A stretch of 64,000 nucleotides of DNA from Maribacter forsetii DSM 18668. GTDB lineage: Bacteria; Bacteroidota; Bacteroidia; Flavobacteriales; Flavobacteriaceae. Made by a program: the position numbers and the translations under genes. The notes under the pieces are model-generated. The model ran no database searches. It saw only the letters and a program-made list of their open reading frames with translations, and was not told where the DNA came from. The stretch is taken from positions 2,542,001-2,606,000 of the forward strand of contig NZ_JQLH01000001.1 in assembly GCF_000744105.1 (NCBI RefSeq), written 5' to 3'. This document shows positions 53,145-61,816 of the stretch, piece after piece (positions within the stretch are counted from its first letter, which is position 1; each line of letters begins with the position of its first letter).

Positions 53145-53174
53145 AAAAAAACCGCTCATTACTGAGCGGTTTTT
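53145..53174. terminator. Bidirectional terminator
   Basis: AAAAAACCGCTCA-TTAC-TGAGCGGTTTTTT: a perfect stem with GC core CCGCTCA and T-tracts on both strands. It ends the small gene at 53194-53502 (minus) and shields the gene downstream. Confidence 0.88.
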
Positions 53175-53193
53175 TTGTTTTTATGCGATTGTT

Positions 53194-53502
53194 CTATCTA
53201 TTTAAAAAATACTTTGCCACTTCTAGTTCTAGGGCGTAACATTCCTCAATTTGGCGTTCTACATCAGTCATACTTTTCTTAATAGAAATATTATTCATTT
53301 TTAAAATAGTTAACAATGAATCTGTCTTAGTAGCCGCAAGGTTTATGTTTGTTTTTAAACTTTCTTTTTTCTCAAAACCGCTATGGGTTTGGGGCTCAAA
53401 TAAATAAGATTCCAATTTTAAAAGTAATTGTGTTACCGACTTTCTTTTACGTTCTAACTCGGTCACTTTCACCACATTTTTATTACTTTTTGAATTCTTC
53501 AT
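53194..53502 (-). CDS. Small helical protein, paralogue of 58907
   Basis: A 102-residue, lysine-rich, mostly helical protein with no signal peptide. The central LESYLFEPQTHSGFEKKESL matches VDSYLYEPSTMGLFETKAYL in the protein at 58907-59239, and both end with an E/L-rich helix (ECYALELEVAKYFL versus ETSELEFDFMEYTL). The pair is clearly paralogous, although function is unknown. It is followed by a strong terminator. Confidence 0.7.
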   Translation of the reverse strand: MKNSKSNKNVVKVTELERKRKSVTQLLLKLESYLFEPQTHSGFEKKESLKTNINLAATKTDSLLTILKMNNISIKKSMTDVERQIEECYALELEVAKYFLNR

Positions 53503-53585
53503 AAGCCAATATATTTTATATAAAACGAAGCATAATTGAAATGATTGTATTCATAAAAGCTAAACTTATCATAAGATTATATAAC

Positions 53586-53614
53586 AAAAAAACCGCTCAT
53601 TAATGAACGGTTTT
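53586..53614 (-). terminator. Terminator of DUF937-like gene
   Basis: AAACCG-c-TCATTAATGA-a-CGGTTTT, one mismatch in the stem, with flanking A and T runs. It lies 23 bases beyond the stop of the gene at 53637 on the minus strand. Confidence 0.78.
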
Positions 53615-53636
53615 ATCTTTTAACACCTAGCTTCTA

Positions 53637-54074
53637 TTAGAATAGACCCTTAGCCTTGTTAAGTATACTACCGGCATCACCGCCAACTAATCCACTAAGA
53701 CTTTCTAAACTAAAAGCGGAATCTGAAGCTTCATTTGATAAAAACTTTTCTTTAAGGCTATTTACCAGATTTGGTGCAACATTACTTGCCTCTGCTTGTG
53801 CCTCTTCAGTATTCATCCCTTTATTTTCCAAAATTTCAGCTAGTTTGCCTTTCAAATTTTGAACGATACCACTGTCTTCAGTTGCATTTCCGTCATTTGA
53901 GAACAGGCTAGTTACCGCGCTTAAATCTCCAGAGCTTACTTTTTCCATAAGTAAGTTAATAAGAGAAGAAGCACCCTCTTCTGCAGCGCCACTGGTTGCT
54001 TCAGAATTTAAAGAATTTGCGCTCATTGTTTCTTGCAATTTTTCAATTGCCATTTGCTTTAATTGATCTAACAT
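53637..54074 (-). CDS. DUF937/YidB-like protein
   Basis: A 145-residue soluble, glycine/serine/alanine-rich helical protein: MLDQLKQMAIEKLQE, ASSLINLLMEKVSSGDLSAV, and a terminal SLSGLVGGDAGSILNKAKGLF. This matches the DUF937 style, where LxGLxGG repeats occur. Function is not known. It has its own terminator. Confidence 0.65.
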   Translation of the reverse strand: MLDQLKQMAIEKLQETMSANSLNSEATSGAAEEGASSLINLLMEKVSSGDLSAVTSLFSNDGNATEDSGIVQNLKGKLAEILENKGMNTEEAQAEASNVAPNLVNSLKEKFLSNEASDSAFSLESLSGLVGGDAGSILNKAKGLF

Positions 54075-54220
54075 AGTGTTTATAATATATATAGTTAATA
54101 ATGGTATTACTTTTCGCTAACAAGGCGCTACATTGCTGCATTTACCTTGAGATTTCTATAATGATAGTAGACATTTAAATGAAACGTTTGTCTTGTACCG
54201 CATTTGGGTTTTTACCAAAT

Positions 54221-54250
54221 AAAAAGTCCGTCATTGCTGACGGACTTTTT
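54221..54250. terminator. Terminator of cold-shock gene
   Basis: AAAAAGTCCGTCA-TTGC-TGACGGACTTTTT is a perfect 13-base stem with flanking A and T tracts, 5 bases after the cold-shock gene stop (minus strand). Confidence 0.9.
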
Positions 54251-54255
54251 GAAGT

Positions 54256-54450
54256 TTATTCTATAACTCTAACGTTAACTGCGTTTAAACCTTTTTTTCC
54301 TTGGGTTAGTTCGAATTCTACTTCATCGCCTTCGCGAATCTCGTCAACTAATCCTGAAATGTGAACGAAATGATCGTTCGTTGAACCTTCTTCTTTAATA
54401 AAGCCGTAGCCTTTTTCATCATTGAAGAATTTAACTGTTCCTGTACTCAT
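54256..54450 (-). CDS. Cold-shock domain protein
   Basis: A 64-residue single cold-shock domain with both RNA-binding motifs: GTVKFFNDEKGYGFIKEE (RNP1 KGYGFI) and DHFVHIS (RNP2 in VHI). It ends KKGLNAVNVRVIE. It binds single-stranded nucleic acid and acts as an RNA chaperone. It is monocistronic, with a possible -7 box CAAAATTA (reverse of TAATTTTG) at 54505-54512 giving a leader of about 50 bases. Confidence 0.95.
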   Translation of the reverse strand: MSTGTVKFFNDEKGYGFIKEEGSTNDHFVHISGLVDEIREGDEVEFELTQGKKGLNAVNVRVIE

Positions 54451-54688
54451 AAATGTAATATAATTTGATATTAATAATTACTAGAATAGATGCAACTATG
54501 ATGCCAAAATTAATAATCTAATTTAATTTTACTTTTTAGTATGACCTTCAGATGTGGTAACTTATACAACGGTCAACATAGAAAACTTAAGGTTAGAACC
54601 CTTATGAAATAACCTTTTGTTAAGGAATTTCAAAAAAATTAGGATCAATTAAATAAATGCTTTATTTTAGTATCGTAAAATAATAAAC

Positions 54689-54886
54689 GTGACGACCAAA
54701 CCAAATTTTGTTCTACTTTCTGAAAACAACACCTACTACGTAGAATACCTTATTGGGCATCTTGTTTTAGCGAACAGCATTACAGAAGCCGTTATTTTTG
54801 AATCGCAATCTCACGCCATTAAATTTCAAAAATATCTGTATAAGAATTGTAGTGTTCGGTTTTCTGTAAACACATTCATTGCCTAA
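54689..54886 (+). CDS. Small protein, unknown
   Basis: A 65-residue frame starting with GTG at 54689. It reads NFVLLSENNTYYVEYLIGHLV and SQSHAIKFQKYLYKNCSVRFS. It is plausible as a gene because it fills an otherwise empty interval with protein-like composition, but there is no recognised family and no clear promoter. It could be a chance frame. Confidence 0.45.
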   Translation: MTTKPNFVLLSENNTYYVEYLIGHLVLANSITEAVIFESQSHAIKFQKYLYKNCSVRFSVNTFIA

Positions 54887-54980
54887 TTTATTTACTACAT
54901 AACATCTTAATGGTTAAATGCTTCTTAAGATGTATCAATAGTATTGCTTCAAGCACTATCTTCCCTCAAAAATTTATATA

Positions 54981-55451
54981 ATGAAATATCTAGTTCTATT
55001 TTTTCTTGCAACCACTATGGTTTCATGCTTGTCATCAGATGATAAAACGCCTACGGTTGTTGAACCTATTGATTATACCGCTATTAATGAAGAGGAAATC
55101 AATGCATATTTAGTTGTAAACGAACTAGAATCACAAACCACAGCATCTGGCTTGCATTATATTATTGAAAATCAAGGTGACGGAGCGCAACCATCGGCTA
55201 CATCAAATGTTACGGTCGCGTACAGAGGATATTTTTTAGATGGTACTGTTTTTGATCAAAGTACTGACGGATTATCAATTGGCCTTGATCAAGTAATCGC
55301 CGGGTGGACAGAAGGTATTCCCCTTTTCAATGAAGGCGGTAATGGCGTATTACTTATTCCTTCTCACTTAGCTTATGGTAGTTTTGATTTTAATGGTATA
55401 CCTGGTGGTTCTGTATTAGTTTTTGATATCGAATTGATTTCGGTTAATTAA
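54981..55451 (+). CDS. FKBP-type peptidyl-prolyl isomerase lipoprotein
   Basis: A 156-residue lipoprotein (lipobox ATTMVSC) with a C-terminal FKBP domain: GLHYIIENQGDGAQPSATSNV, VAYRGYFLDGTVFDQS, GWTEGIPLFNEGG, LIPSHLAYGS, and IPGGSVLVFDIELI. All usual FKBP core aromatics are near complete. It assists folding of periplasmic or outer-membrane proteins. Its end overlaps that of the opposing gene by 8 bases. Confidence 0.92.
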   Translation: MKYLVLFFLATTMVSCLSSDDKTPTVVEPIDYTAINEEEINAYLVVNELESQTTASGLHYIIENQGDGAQPSATSNVTVAYRGYFLDGTVFDQSTDGLSIGLDQVIAGWTEGIPLFNEGGNGVLLIPSHLAYGSFDFNGIPGGSVLVFDIELISVN

Positions 55452-56685
55452 ACGAAAACGCATCAATAGACATCTTTGCTGTACGTACTTGTGTAACTGA
55501 GCCCACTTGCTCTGTCCACGCAAAATAGAGGGTTTCTTCCACTATTTCCATTTGAGGAAATCCAGATTTACGGGAATCTGCCATTTCAGTAATTAATTGT
55601 TTCTTGGAAGTTGTGCCATCTTTATGTACAATCATAGCTTTGAACAATGCGGTTTTGTCATTGGCTTCCATCCAACTTACAACAGCTTGATCTTCATCCA
55701 TCCATAACACATCTACCCGACCCATAATAGCGCCTTCCGCAACTATAATCGGTTTTGTAAATTCCGCGCCACCATCCGAAGAAAAAGCGATTTGTACTTT
55801 TTGTTTTTTTGATGCTCCGGTAAACCAAGCTACTACCAAACTATTACCAAGTGCATCTACTTTAGGTCCGTTGACCGGGCAGCCTTTTATCTGCCAATCA
55901 TCTTCATGAATTACCTTGGGTGCAGTCCACTCCCCTTCCACTTGACGAACAATACTAATATCTCGAATTTCATTATCTGAGCGATCTCTATAGATTACAA
56001 CAGGACCATTATCGGTTATTGCGGATGTTGTCTGGCAGCAATCGCAGGTTCGTGCATCCAACTCATATTCCTGCAATAGTTCTCCCGTTACAGAAACCAC
56101 ACCAGCTCTAAGTGTCATTGCTCCACGCTCCCCCACTTCATTTTCTTCGGTATTTCTACCATCTAGCCAATTCACAAAAAAGTTATTGTTATATGGCACA
56201 ATGCTTACAAAGCCATGCTCCGTAGGTGTACCATCTGTATGTAAAGGCATGTCTGTTTTCCAAATAGTTGCACCTTTAGGCTTCACGTTTATCTTTATAT
56301 CATATGAATAGGTGCCTTCGGTAGATTTTTTTAATATGTGAGACCATAAACTACCATTGTTTTCGGTAATCATAGGGTAATCTGCCCAATTCACGAACCA
56401 ATCTGTACCACTCAGTACATTTTGCGCTATTTGCCACTCACCATCAATCAATTCTGAAAATCGCATGGTTGAAATAGTATCATTGGAAGTTTCTACCCAA
56501 GAAAGTAATGCTACATCTTTATTGGACATTAGGTGTGGTAATGCACTTGATGCCGCAGCGGGAGATTTTATTTCTTGCACCACAGCTACTGGCTCTTCGG
56601 GCTTTGGTATTTTTGAATCTTCCTTGCAAGCCATAAGCAAGCTAGCTACTACAAAAAGAACTACGGAACTACTATTTAATCGCAT
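55444..56685 (-). CDS. Sialidase-like beta-propeller lipoprotein
   Basis: A 413-residue lipoprotein (lipobox SLLMAC). The mature part repeats propeller-type blades with sialidase-like Asp-box style segments (IAFSSDGGAEFTKP, WVETSNDTISTMRFSE) and a CDCCQTT cysteine cluster near residue 207. It is an uncharacterised exo-alpha-sialidase-like protein, and glycosidase activity is not established. It overlaps by one base the stop of the TlpA-like gene upstream, so the two are co-expressed; the Cys cluster could be a substrate or partner of the thioredoxin. Confidence 0.78.
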   Translation of the reverse strand: MRLNSSSVVLFVVASLLMACKEDSKIPKPEEPVAVVQEIKSPAAASSALPHLMSNKDVALLSWVETSNDTISTMRFSELIDGEWQIAQNVLSGTDWFVNWADYPMITENNGSLWSHILKKSTEGTYSYDIKINVKPKGATIWKTDMPLHTDGTPTEHGFVSIVPYNNNFFVNWLDGRNTEENEVGERGAMTLRAGVVSVTGELLQEYELDARTCDCCQTTSAITDNGPVVIYRDRSDNEIRDISIVRQVEGEWTAPKVIHEDDWQIKGCPVNGPKVDALGNSLVVAWFTGASKKQKVQIAFSSDGGAEFTKPIIVAEGAIMGRVDVLWMDEDQAVVSWMEANDKTALFKAMIVHKDGTTSKKQLITEMADSRKSGFPQMEIVEETLYFAWTEQVGSVTQVRTAKMSIDAFSFN

Positions 56686-57197
56686 TACTGTACTGCTTTA
56701 AGTTTTTCAATCATTTCTGGACTATCCCATTTCAATCCGCCATCAAAACGTAATACCTTCTCCCCTGCCTCATTATATATAAAAGTTGCCGGAAGTGCAC
56801 TTACATTTTCTTCTGCGTACATACCATTAAACTTTATAAATTCTAACTGAAATCCGCGTGCATCTTTAAACTTCACGATCTTTTCTATGGACTGATCAGA
56901 TGCAAATAGAAAAACATAATTTTCATTAGCTAAAATGGCTTGGGCTTTTTCCATATCCGGCATTTCTTCTATACATGGTCTACACCAAGTTGCCCAATAA
57001 TTTAGTAATACGCGCTTGCCCTTGTAATCGCTTAATTCTATAGGGTTACCCTTTATATCTTCATAAGTAGAAGTAGTCACTTTTTCTGAAACGGTTTCCT
57101 TTTTTTCAGGTTGGGGCTTCGTAGTTTTTTTCTCTTTACAACCCATGATCAAAATCGCGGTAGTAAGGAATATCAGTGTTCTTAAATGCATATTCAA
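56685..57197 (-). CDS. TlpA-like thioredoxin
   Basis: A 170-residue lipoprotein (lipobox ILIMGC) with a thioredoxin fold: LLNYWATWCRPCIEEMP has the CxxC pair as CRPC, followed by NVSALPATFIYNEAGE with the cis-proline. It is a TlpA/ResA-type thiol-disulphide exchanger in the periplasm. It is transcribed ahead of the propeller protein, which has a CxCC cluster. Confidence 0.9.
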   Translation of the reverse strand: MNMHLRTLIFLTTAILIMGCKEKKTTKPQPEKKETVSEKVTTSTYEDIKGNPIELSDYKGKRVLLNYWATWCRPCIEEMPDMEKAQAILANENYVFLFASDQSIEKIVKFKDARGFQLEFIKFNGMYAEENVSALPATFIYNEAGEKVLRFDGGLKWDSPEMIEKLKAVQ

Positions 57198-57237
57198 ATA
57201 TACTATTTAGCACTATGAAACCTATAGGCTTAGAAAC

Positions 57238-57264
57238 AAAAAAACCGCCTTATAGGCGGTTTTT
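57238..57264 (-). terminator. Terminator of SlyD-like gene
   Basis: AAAACCGCC-TTATA-GGCGGTTTT with flanking A and T, 21 bases beyond the SlyD-like stop (minus strand). It separates that gene from the TlpA-like gene downstream. Confidence 0.88.
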
Positions 57265-57284
57265 CTTATAATGTGTAATACGTT

Positions 57285-57713
57285 TTACTGTACTTCAACC
57301 AATTCTAATTCAAAGGTTAAATCTTCACCTGCCAATGGGTGATTTGCATCTACAACGATATCATTTTCGTTTACTTCCGCAACACGTAATTGTCTTTCGC
57401 TACCATCTGCATTTGTTGCCATAAGTGCCATATCTACTTTTGGCTCCATATCTGCTGGTAAATCTGATTTTTGAACTGTTTGAAAAAGCTCTTTTTGCTT
57501 TTCACCGTATGCATCTTCTTTAGCGATAACGATAGTTTTCTTATCATTAACCTCCATATCAAGCAATCCTTTTTCAAAACCTGGTATTAAGCTACCTTGT
57601 CCTAATTTTACATCTAATGGCTCTCTACCAGCTGAACTATCAAATGTTTGACCGTTACTTAGTTTACCTGTGTAATGTACTTTTACTTGACTATCTGCTT
57701 TTACTTTACTCAT
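57285..57713 (-). CDS. SlyD-like FKBP-type isomerase
   Basis: A 142-residue protein: VKVHYTGKLSNGQTFDSSAGREPLDVKLGQGSLIPGFEKGL (key residues Y, F, D of FKBP) followed by an inserted-in-flap domain and VDANHPLAGEDLTFELELVEVQ, the canonical SlyD/FkpA2 ending. No signal peptide, so cytoplasmic. The C-terminal His-rich metal tail of E. coli SlyD is absent. A -7 box is upstream. Confidence 0.92.
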   Translation of the reverse strand: MSKVKADSQVKVHYTGKLSNGQTFDSSAGREPLDVKLGQGSLIPGFEKGLLDMEVNDKKTIVIAKEDAYGEKQKELFQTVQKSDLPADMEPKVDMALMATNADGSERQLRVAEVNENDIVVDANHPLAGEDLTFELELVEVQ

Positions 57714-57748
57714 ACTATTAAATTCTACTATTTAACTTAATTGAAGTG

Positions 57749-57756
57749 CAAAGGTA
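57749..57756 (-). promoter_or_regulatory. -7 box of SlyD-like gene
   Basis: On the minus strand this reads TACCTTTG, matching TAnnTTTG, 35 bases before the start. No TTG occurs at the right distance. Confidence 0.5.
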
Positions 57757-57862
57757 TTGTTCTTAATAGGGAATAACGAAGATTATGGTAAAACCTTCCG
57801 TTTTTGGGCTCTTCTTAACATTATCGCTAAAAAACAAGGGCAAATTACTAGTTTTGAACAGG

Positions 57863-58405
57863 TTATTGCTCTTCATTAATAGCATTTACACGACCGTTAT
57901 ACTGAATCGTATTTCTATTTGCCATGTTCACAGAAACTACACTAGACATATTTGGAAAGATATCTACATAAACCATATATCTATCAGACGAATTGTTTAT
58001 CTGAAAGCTGATGGTATATTTTTGCTTATCGTTATTAAATTCTTGAATGTAATTACTTGGAGATCCGTTAAATTCAATTCCTGGAGTAACTCCATAGCCT
58101 CCACCAAATTGACGCTCACCAAAATAAGGCAAATTAGCCGATACACTATCACCTTCTATCTTTAAGAAATTACCGGTACCGTTTAAATCTATTCGAGAAA
58201 CGGTATTACCCGGAGCAATGAGTCCGCTATTGGCTATTGCTGTCATACTTTGCGTAACCATTGGACTTGCAGAAGTAGCTGTAAATTCAATATTCTTCGA
58301 TGTCACTAAAGCATGAATAGGATGCGAATCGCTAATAATCGTTTTTGACGACTTGCAACTGCATAAAATACAAAAAGCGATAAATAATAAAAATGGAGTT
58401 CTCAT
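57863..58405 (-). CDS. DUF4251 lipoprotein
   Basis: A 180-residue lipoprotein (lipobox CILCSC). It contains the DUF4251 pattern FTATSASPM, LPYFGERQFGGGYGVTPGIEFNG and YTISFQINNSSDRYMVYVDI, ending with the conserved SSVVSVNMANRNTIQYNG. DUF4251 proteins are common in Bacteroidota, periplasmic or outer-membrane attached, of unknown function. It is monocistronic. Confidence 0.85.
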   Translation of the reverse strand: MRTPFLLFIAFCILCSCKSSKTIISDSHPIHALVTSKNIEFTATSASPMVTQSMTAIANSGLIAPGNTVSRIDLNGTGNFLKIEGDSVSANLPYFGERQFGGGYGVTPGIEFNGSPSNYIQEFNNDKQKYTISFQINNSSDRYMVYVDIFPNMSSVVSVNMANRNTIQYNGRVNAINEEQ

Positions 58406-58462
58406 TAATACGATGTGTTCGTTCTCCTTTTACACTACGAAATCTATGCCAAAAGATTTGTT

Positions 58463-58789
58463 CTAATCCTCAAAATCTTCTTCTTCAAATTCAGTATTCA
58501 CCAATACCGACTTCTTGAAGTTTAAGTTGCGCGACTCCTTATATAATGCCTTGATCATACGTTGACGTTTTCGGTCAGATATATTTAAGGTATCCAATCC
58601 CCTAATCTTTTGCTTCAACGCCTCTCTTTGCAACATTACCGCAGTTTCATAATTAGGTTCAAATTGAAACATTACCGGACCTTCGTCTTCTTCATTTGGT
58701 TTTGTAGTGGTAGAATCGTTAGATTGTGAGTACAACATAGTTGTACAGAAAAATGTGCAGCATATAGCAAGCCGCATAAAAATTTTCAT
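58463..58789 (-). CDS. Small secreted protein, paralogue of 59787
   Basis: A 108-residue protein with signal peptide (1-22, TMLYSQ). The mature protein has a helical core LDTLNISDRKRQRMIKALYK, which matches LDTIDISDARRKRLIQELKK in the protein at 59787-60128. The C-terminus is acidic (EFEEEDFED). Function unknown; the pair probably arose by duplication. Confidence 0.72.
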   Translation of the reverse strand: MKIFMRLAICCTFFCTTMLYSQSNDSTTTKPNEEDEGPVMFQFEPNYETAVMLQREALKQKIRGLDTLNISDRKRQRMIKALYKESRNLNFKKSVLVNTEFEEEDFED

Positions 58790-58906
58790 ATCAATTTCAT
58801 TAATGTTCTACGTCTAAATTAGTAACATTTATTTTAAATGACACATTAACATGAATGTTATAGAGAAATAATATGGACTTTAACCAATTACCTAAGAAAT
58901 AAGCAT

Positions 58907-59239
58907 TTAAACGTGTTGTCTTATCCTAACCGGTTTTCTGAACTTTAGGGTATACTCCATAAAATCAAACTCAAGCTCAGAAGTTTCTCGTATATGAAAA
59001 TTTACCATTTGGTATTGCTCTGGCAATATTTCTTTTGTGGTCTTTAAGTATTCTAACAATTTTCTATTCGCCTCTGAAAGTTTTGAAATCCTATTTTTTA
59101 AATATGCCTTGGTTTCAAACAACCCCATAGTACTGGGTTCATATAAATATGAATCTACCCTAATTTTAAAATGTTGAATGGTATTTTTACACCGTTCCAA
59201 TTTACCTAAGCACGTAGATTTATCCTTTACATTTTCCAT
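58907..59239 (-). CDS. Small helical protein, paralogue of 53194
   Basis: A 110-residue helical protein without signal peptide, with VDSYLYEPSTMGLFETKAYLKN and SELEFDFMEYTL, both aligned with the protein at 53194-53502. The C-terminus RKPVRIRQHV is basic. Function unknown. Confidence 0.72.
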   Translation of the reverse strand: MENVKDKSTCLGKLERCKNTIQHFKIRVDSYLYEPSTMGLFETKAYLKNRISKLSEANRKLLEYLKTTKEILPEQYQMVNFHIRETSELEFDFMEYTLKFRKPVRIRQHV

Positions 59240-59471
59240 GGCAGTTGATTTAAATATGAAATTGTGGGAATTTTACTTCAAGATAAGAAAATAGAAGTAT
59301 ATTTAGGCTATGTTTGTGTAAGTTTAACTTTACTTTAAATTATATGTATTTTAGCTAACCTTTTAGAAACAAAAGGGTTATTAAAACTTAACTCAGGTTG
59401 TAATAAATATTAAGAATTTTTTAATTGTAATAGACTGCTGAAATGAGTACCTTAAACTAAACTTTTAGCCT

Positions 59472-59774
59472 ATGAATATCAATTTTGAATACGACGATGT
59501 AAAAGCTAGCAACCGATTAGAGATAATGGCTGCTGAGAAATTAGAGAAATTATTGGATAAATTCGATTTTATCGTTCGATCAGATGTTTTCTTTAAAAAA
59601 GAGAATACCTCTTCCCCCGATTCAGGTATGGTATGTAACATACGCTTGAGTGCGCCAGGTCCTCGCCTATTTGCACAGTCGTCTTCAGATAGTTTTGAAG
59701 CAGCAATCGCTTCCTCTATAGAAGATTTAAAAAGACAATTGGAAAGAAGAAAAGCAAAAATGCAGTCTCATTAG
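59472..59774 (+). CDS. HPF/RaiA-family ribosome-associated protein
   Basis: A 100-residue protein beginning MNINFEYDDVKASNRLEIM and continuing KLEKLLDKFDFIVRSDVFFKKEN, the short HPF/sigma-54-modulation fold (beta1-alpha1-beta2-beta3-beta4-alpha2). The final helix SFEAAIASSIEDLKRQLERRKAKMQS is basic. It probably binds the 30S subunit to cause ribosome hibernation. The stop codon lies inside a bidirectional terminator. Confidence 0.88.
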   Translation: MNINFEYDDVKASNRLEIMAAEKLEKLLDKFDFIVRSDVFFKKENTSSPDSGMVCNIRLSAPGPRLFAQSSSDSFEAAIASSIEDLKRQLERRKAKMQSH

Positions 59775-59785
59775 ACTGCATTTTT
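59756..59785. terminator. Bidirectional terminator overlapping stop codon
   Basis: AAAAATGCAGTCT-CATT-AGACTGCATTTTT, a perfect 13-base stem with A and T tracts. It includes the last codons and TAG of the HPF gene and ends the convergent small gene at 59787 as well. Confidence 0.88.
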
Positions 59786-59786
59786 T

Positions 59787-60128
59787 TTATTGTTCCATAC
59801 TATCTGTAGAATTAGTATGATTTGCAATTACCGACTGCACCCGTTCAGAAAACGGGTTCTTCTTTAATTCTTGAATTAAACGTTTTCTTCTTGCATCAGA
59901 AATATCAATAGTATCCAATATTTCTTTCATTCGATGTTGATATGCTATACGGCTCTGCCTTAACGCAATTCTTTCAGAAGCAGTTAATACATAATCTGAC
60001 TCAAACTGATTTAATAGCATACGTTGTTTTACTCTGGTATCCGATTGCAGGGTATCTTGAGCTTGGACCTTTTGCACACCCAAATTTAGGCATAGCAAAA
60101 AACCACAAAAAAAGGTTAGTTTTTTCAT
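59787..60128 (-). CDS. Small secreted protein, paralogue of 58463
   Basis: A 113-residue protein with signal peptide (1-23, KVQAQ). The core YQHRMKEILDTIDISDARRKRLIQ matches the corresponding part of the 58463-58789 protein. Function unknown. It converges on the HPF-type gene at a shared terminator. Confidence 0.72.
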   Translation of the reverse strand: MKKLTFFCGFLLCLNLGVQKVQAQDTLQSDTRVKQRMLLNQFESDYVLTASERIALRQSRIAYQHRMKEILDTIDISDARRKRLIQELKKNPFSERVQSVIANHTNSTDSMEQ

Positions 60129-60553
60129 TTTAATAGCTTGTTCTACTCGAAATTTAAGATAAAAAATCTACACTTATCTTGATTTTAAAATAAAGTTGCA
60201 CTTCATCGGGTAATAAATGTCGTTTATCCTACAGAAAACAAATAATACAATTTTATCCTTCAAAATCAATTGATAATCAATATGTTGAAAATACTCACAC
60301 GCCTTGTGAGCAACTATTATAGTTACAAAAGCAACTCTTATCGCTACATTATAATAGTGATAACATCATTTTATAACTTTCAATTTTTATGATTAAATTT
60401 TTACAGGATTACATTAATGACATGTACCTAACTGTTCGATATTTGTCATCTGATAAAAAATCTTTTATAAGTTGATTTAGATGTTTGAACATTTTTGAGA
60501 AATGGAATACGTAAAGTCAATTTTTAATACCTTTGCACCTTCAAAAATTACAT
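60129..60553. promoter_or_regulatory. Gene-free stretch with TerC promoter
   Basis: A 425-base gap. The -7 box TACCTTTG (60528-60535) fits TAnnTTTG and lies 18 bases before the TerC start. A 9-base inverted repeat, ACTATTATA (60313-60321) and TATAATAGT (60350-60358), lies in the middle. No small gene is evident. Confidence 0.5.
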
Positions 60554-61492
60554 ATGATAGTCTGGATCGTCTTTATTGCCTTTGTTCTCATATTCCTTGC
60601 TTTGGATTTAGGTGTTTTTCACAAAGACGAACATGTCATAAAATCAAAGGAAGCCGGAATCTGGACCACTATTTTCGTAACTGTGGCTTTTGCCTTCAGT
60701 GGTGTAATCTATTGGGTTTTTGATGCTGAGATTGTTGCCAACCCAACAGGGTTGACTCCCAGTGACGCTGTTCTAAAATACATCACAGGATATCTAATTG
60801 AACTTTCTCTTAGTGTTGACAACGTTTTTGTAATAGCGGTGATATTCTCCTCTTTTAAAATTCCGGCATTATACCAGCACCGCGTGTTATTTTGGGGAAT
60901 TTTAGGTGCTATTGTCTTTAGGGCTTTAATGATATTCTTTGGTGTGGCACTTATTACCAAATTTGAATGGATTATTTATGTATTTGGTGTATTCTTGCTT
61001 TACACAGCATTTAATATGTTAAAGGGTGATGATGATGATTTTGACCCAAAAGACTCATTTGTTTTTAAGCAGATAAAAAAAATATACCCGGTTACTACGA
61101 CTATGCATGGTCATGATTTCTTTGTAAAAAGAATGGGACTTAATGCCGCTACTCCCCTATTTGTAGCCCTAATTGTTATTGAACTTACAGATATACTTTT
61201 TGCCTTGGATAGCATACCTGCAATTCTAGCCATTACTGCAGATCCTTTTATCGTATTTACATCTAATATATTGGCTATTTTAGGATTACGTTCTATGTAC
61301 TTTTTAATTTCAAGAATGCTAGAGAAATTTAAGTATATCAACTACAGTTTGGTAGTCATTCTTGCTTTTGTAGGATTGAAGATGTTGTTCTCCCACTATA
61401 TTCATTTACCTGAATGGGTTTCGCTTACCGTAATCTCAGTTTCTTTAGTAGCAGGAATACTAGCATCAGTATTAATTAAGGATAAAGAATAG
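60554..61492 (+). CDS. TerC-family integral membrane protein
   Basis: The ATG at 60554 (MIVWIVFIAFVLIFLALDLGVF) is used; the in-frame TTG upstream sits in the promoter leader. The 312-residue protein has about eight to nine membrane helices and the TerC signature LIELSLSVDNVFVIAVIFSSFKIP, a second acidic helix IVIELTDILFALDSIPAIL and the C-terminal GLRSMYFLISRML. The two acidic motifs with ELSxDN and ELTD fit metal (manganese/calcium) export in the TerC/Alx family. It is monocistronic and convergent with the ACP gene. Confidence 0.92.
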   Translation: MIVWIVFIAFVLIFLALDLGVFHKDEHVIKSKEAGIWTTIFVTVAFAFSGVIYWVFDAEIVANPTGLTPSDAVLKYITGYLIELSLSVDNVFVIAVIFSSFKIPALYQHRVLFWGILGAIVFRALMIFFGVALITKFEWIIYVFGVFLLYTAFNMLKGDDDDFDPKDSFVFKQIKKIYPVTTTMHGHDFFVKRMGLNAATPLFVALIVIELTDILFALDSIPAILAITADPFIVFTSNILAILGLRSMYFLISRMLEKFKYINYSLVVILAFVGLKMLFSHYIHLPEWVSLTVISVSLVAGILASVLIKDKE

Positions 61493-61515
61493 ATTTCCGT
61501 TAGAACTAACTAGTC

Positions 61516-61782
61516 TTATTTTTCCAATAGCTTGGCATCAATAATTGCCATAGCATCGTTTACCGTTTGCATTTTTTCCATGTCCTCATTTTCTAGACGG
61601 ATGTCGAAAGTATCTTCTACATCTAACACAATATCGACAAGATTTGCAGAGTTGATATTTAAATCGTTCATGAAGTGACTTTCCTGTTCAATGTCAATGA
61701 CCGCTACGTCTTCGGGAAGATAGATTTCAATAATCTCTTTCAGTTTTTGGTATTTTTGTTCTTTTAGCATATATAAGTTCAA
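61516..61782 (-). CDS. Acyl carrier protein-like
   Basis: An 88-residue ACP with the pantetheine serine in LNINSANLVDIVLDVEDTFDI; the usual DSL is NSA here but serine is in place. It sits 34 bases after the ketosynthase gene on the minus strand, followed by nothing but the TerC end. It should carry acyl intermediates for this cluster. Confidence 0.85.
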   Translation of the reverse strand: MNLYMLKEQKYQKLKEIIEIYLPEDVAVIDIEQESHFMNDLNINSANLVDIVLDVEDTFDIRLENEDMEKMQTVNDAMAIIDAKLLEK

Positions 61783-61816
61783 TTAAAAATACTATTTGGT
61801 ATAATTATAGTTTTTA

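Noticed and set aside
57785..58165. A 126-residue plus-strand frame opposite the DUF4251 gene
   Set aside because: It lies over a clear DUF4251 lipoprotein on the other strand and has no recognisable features.
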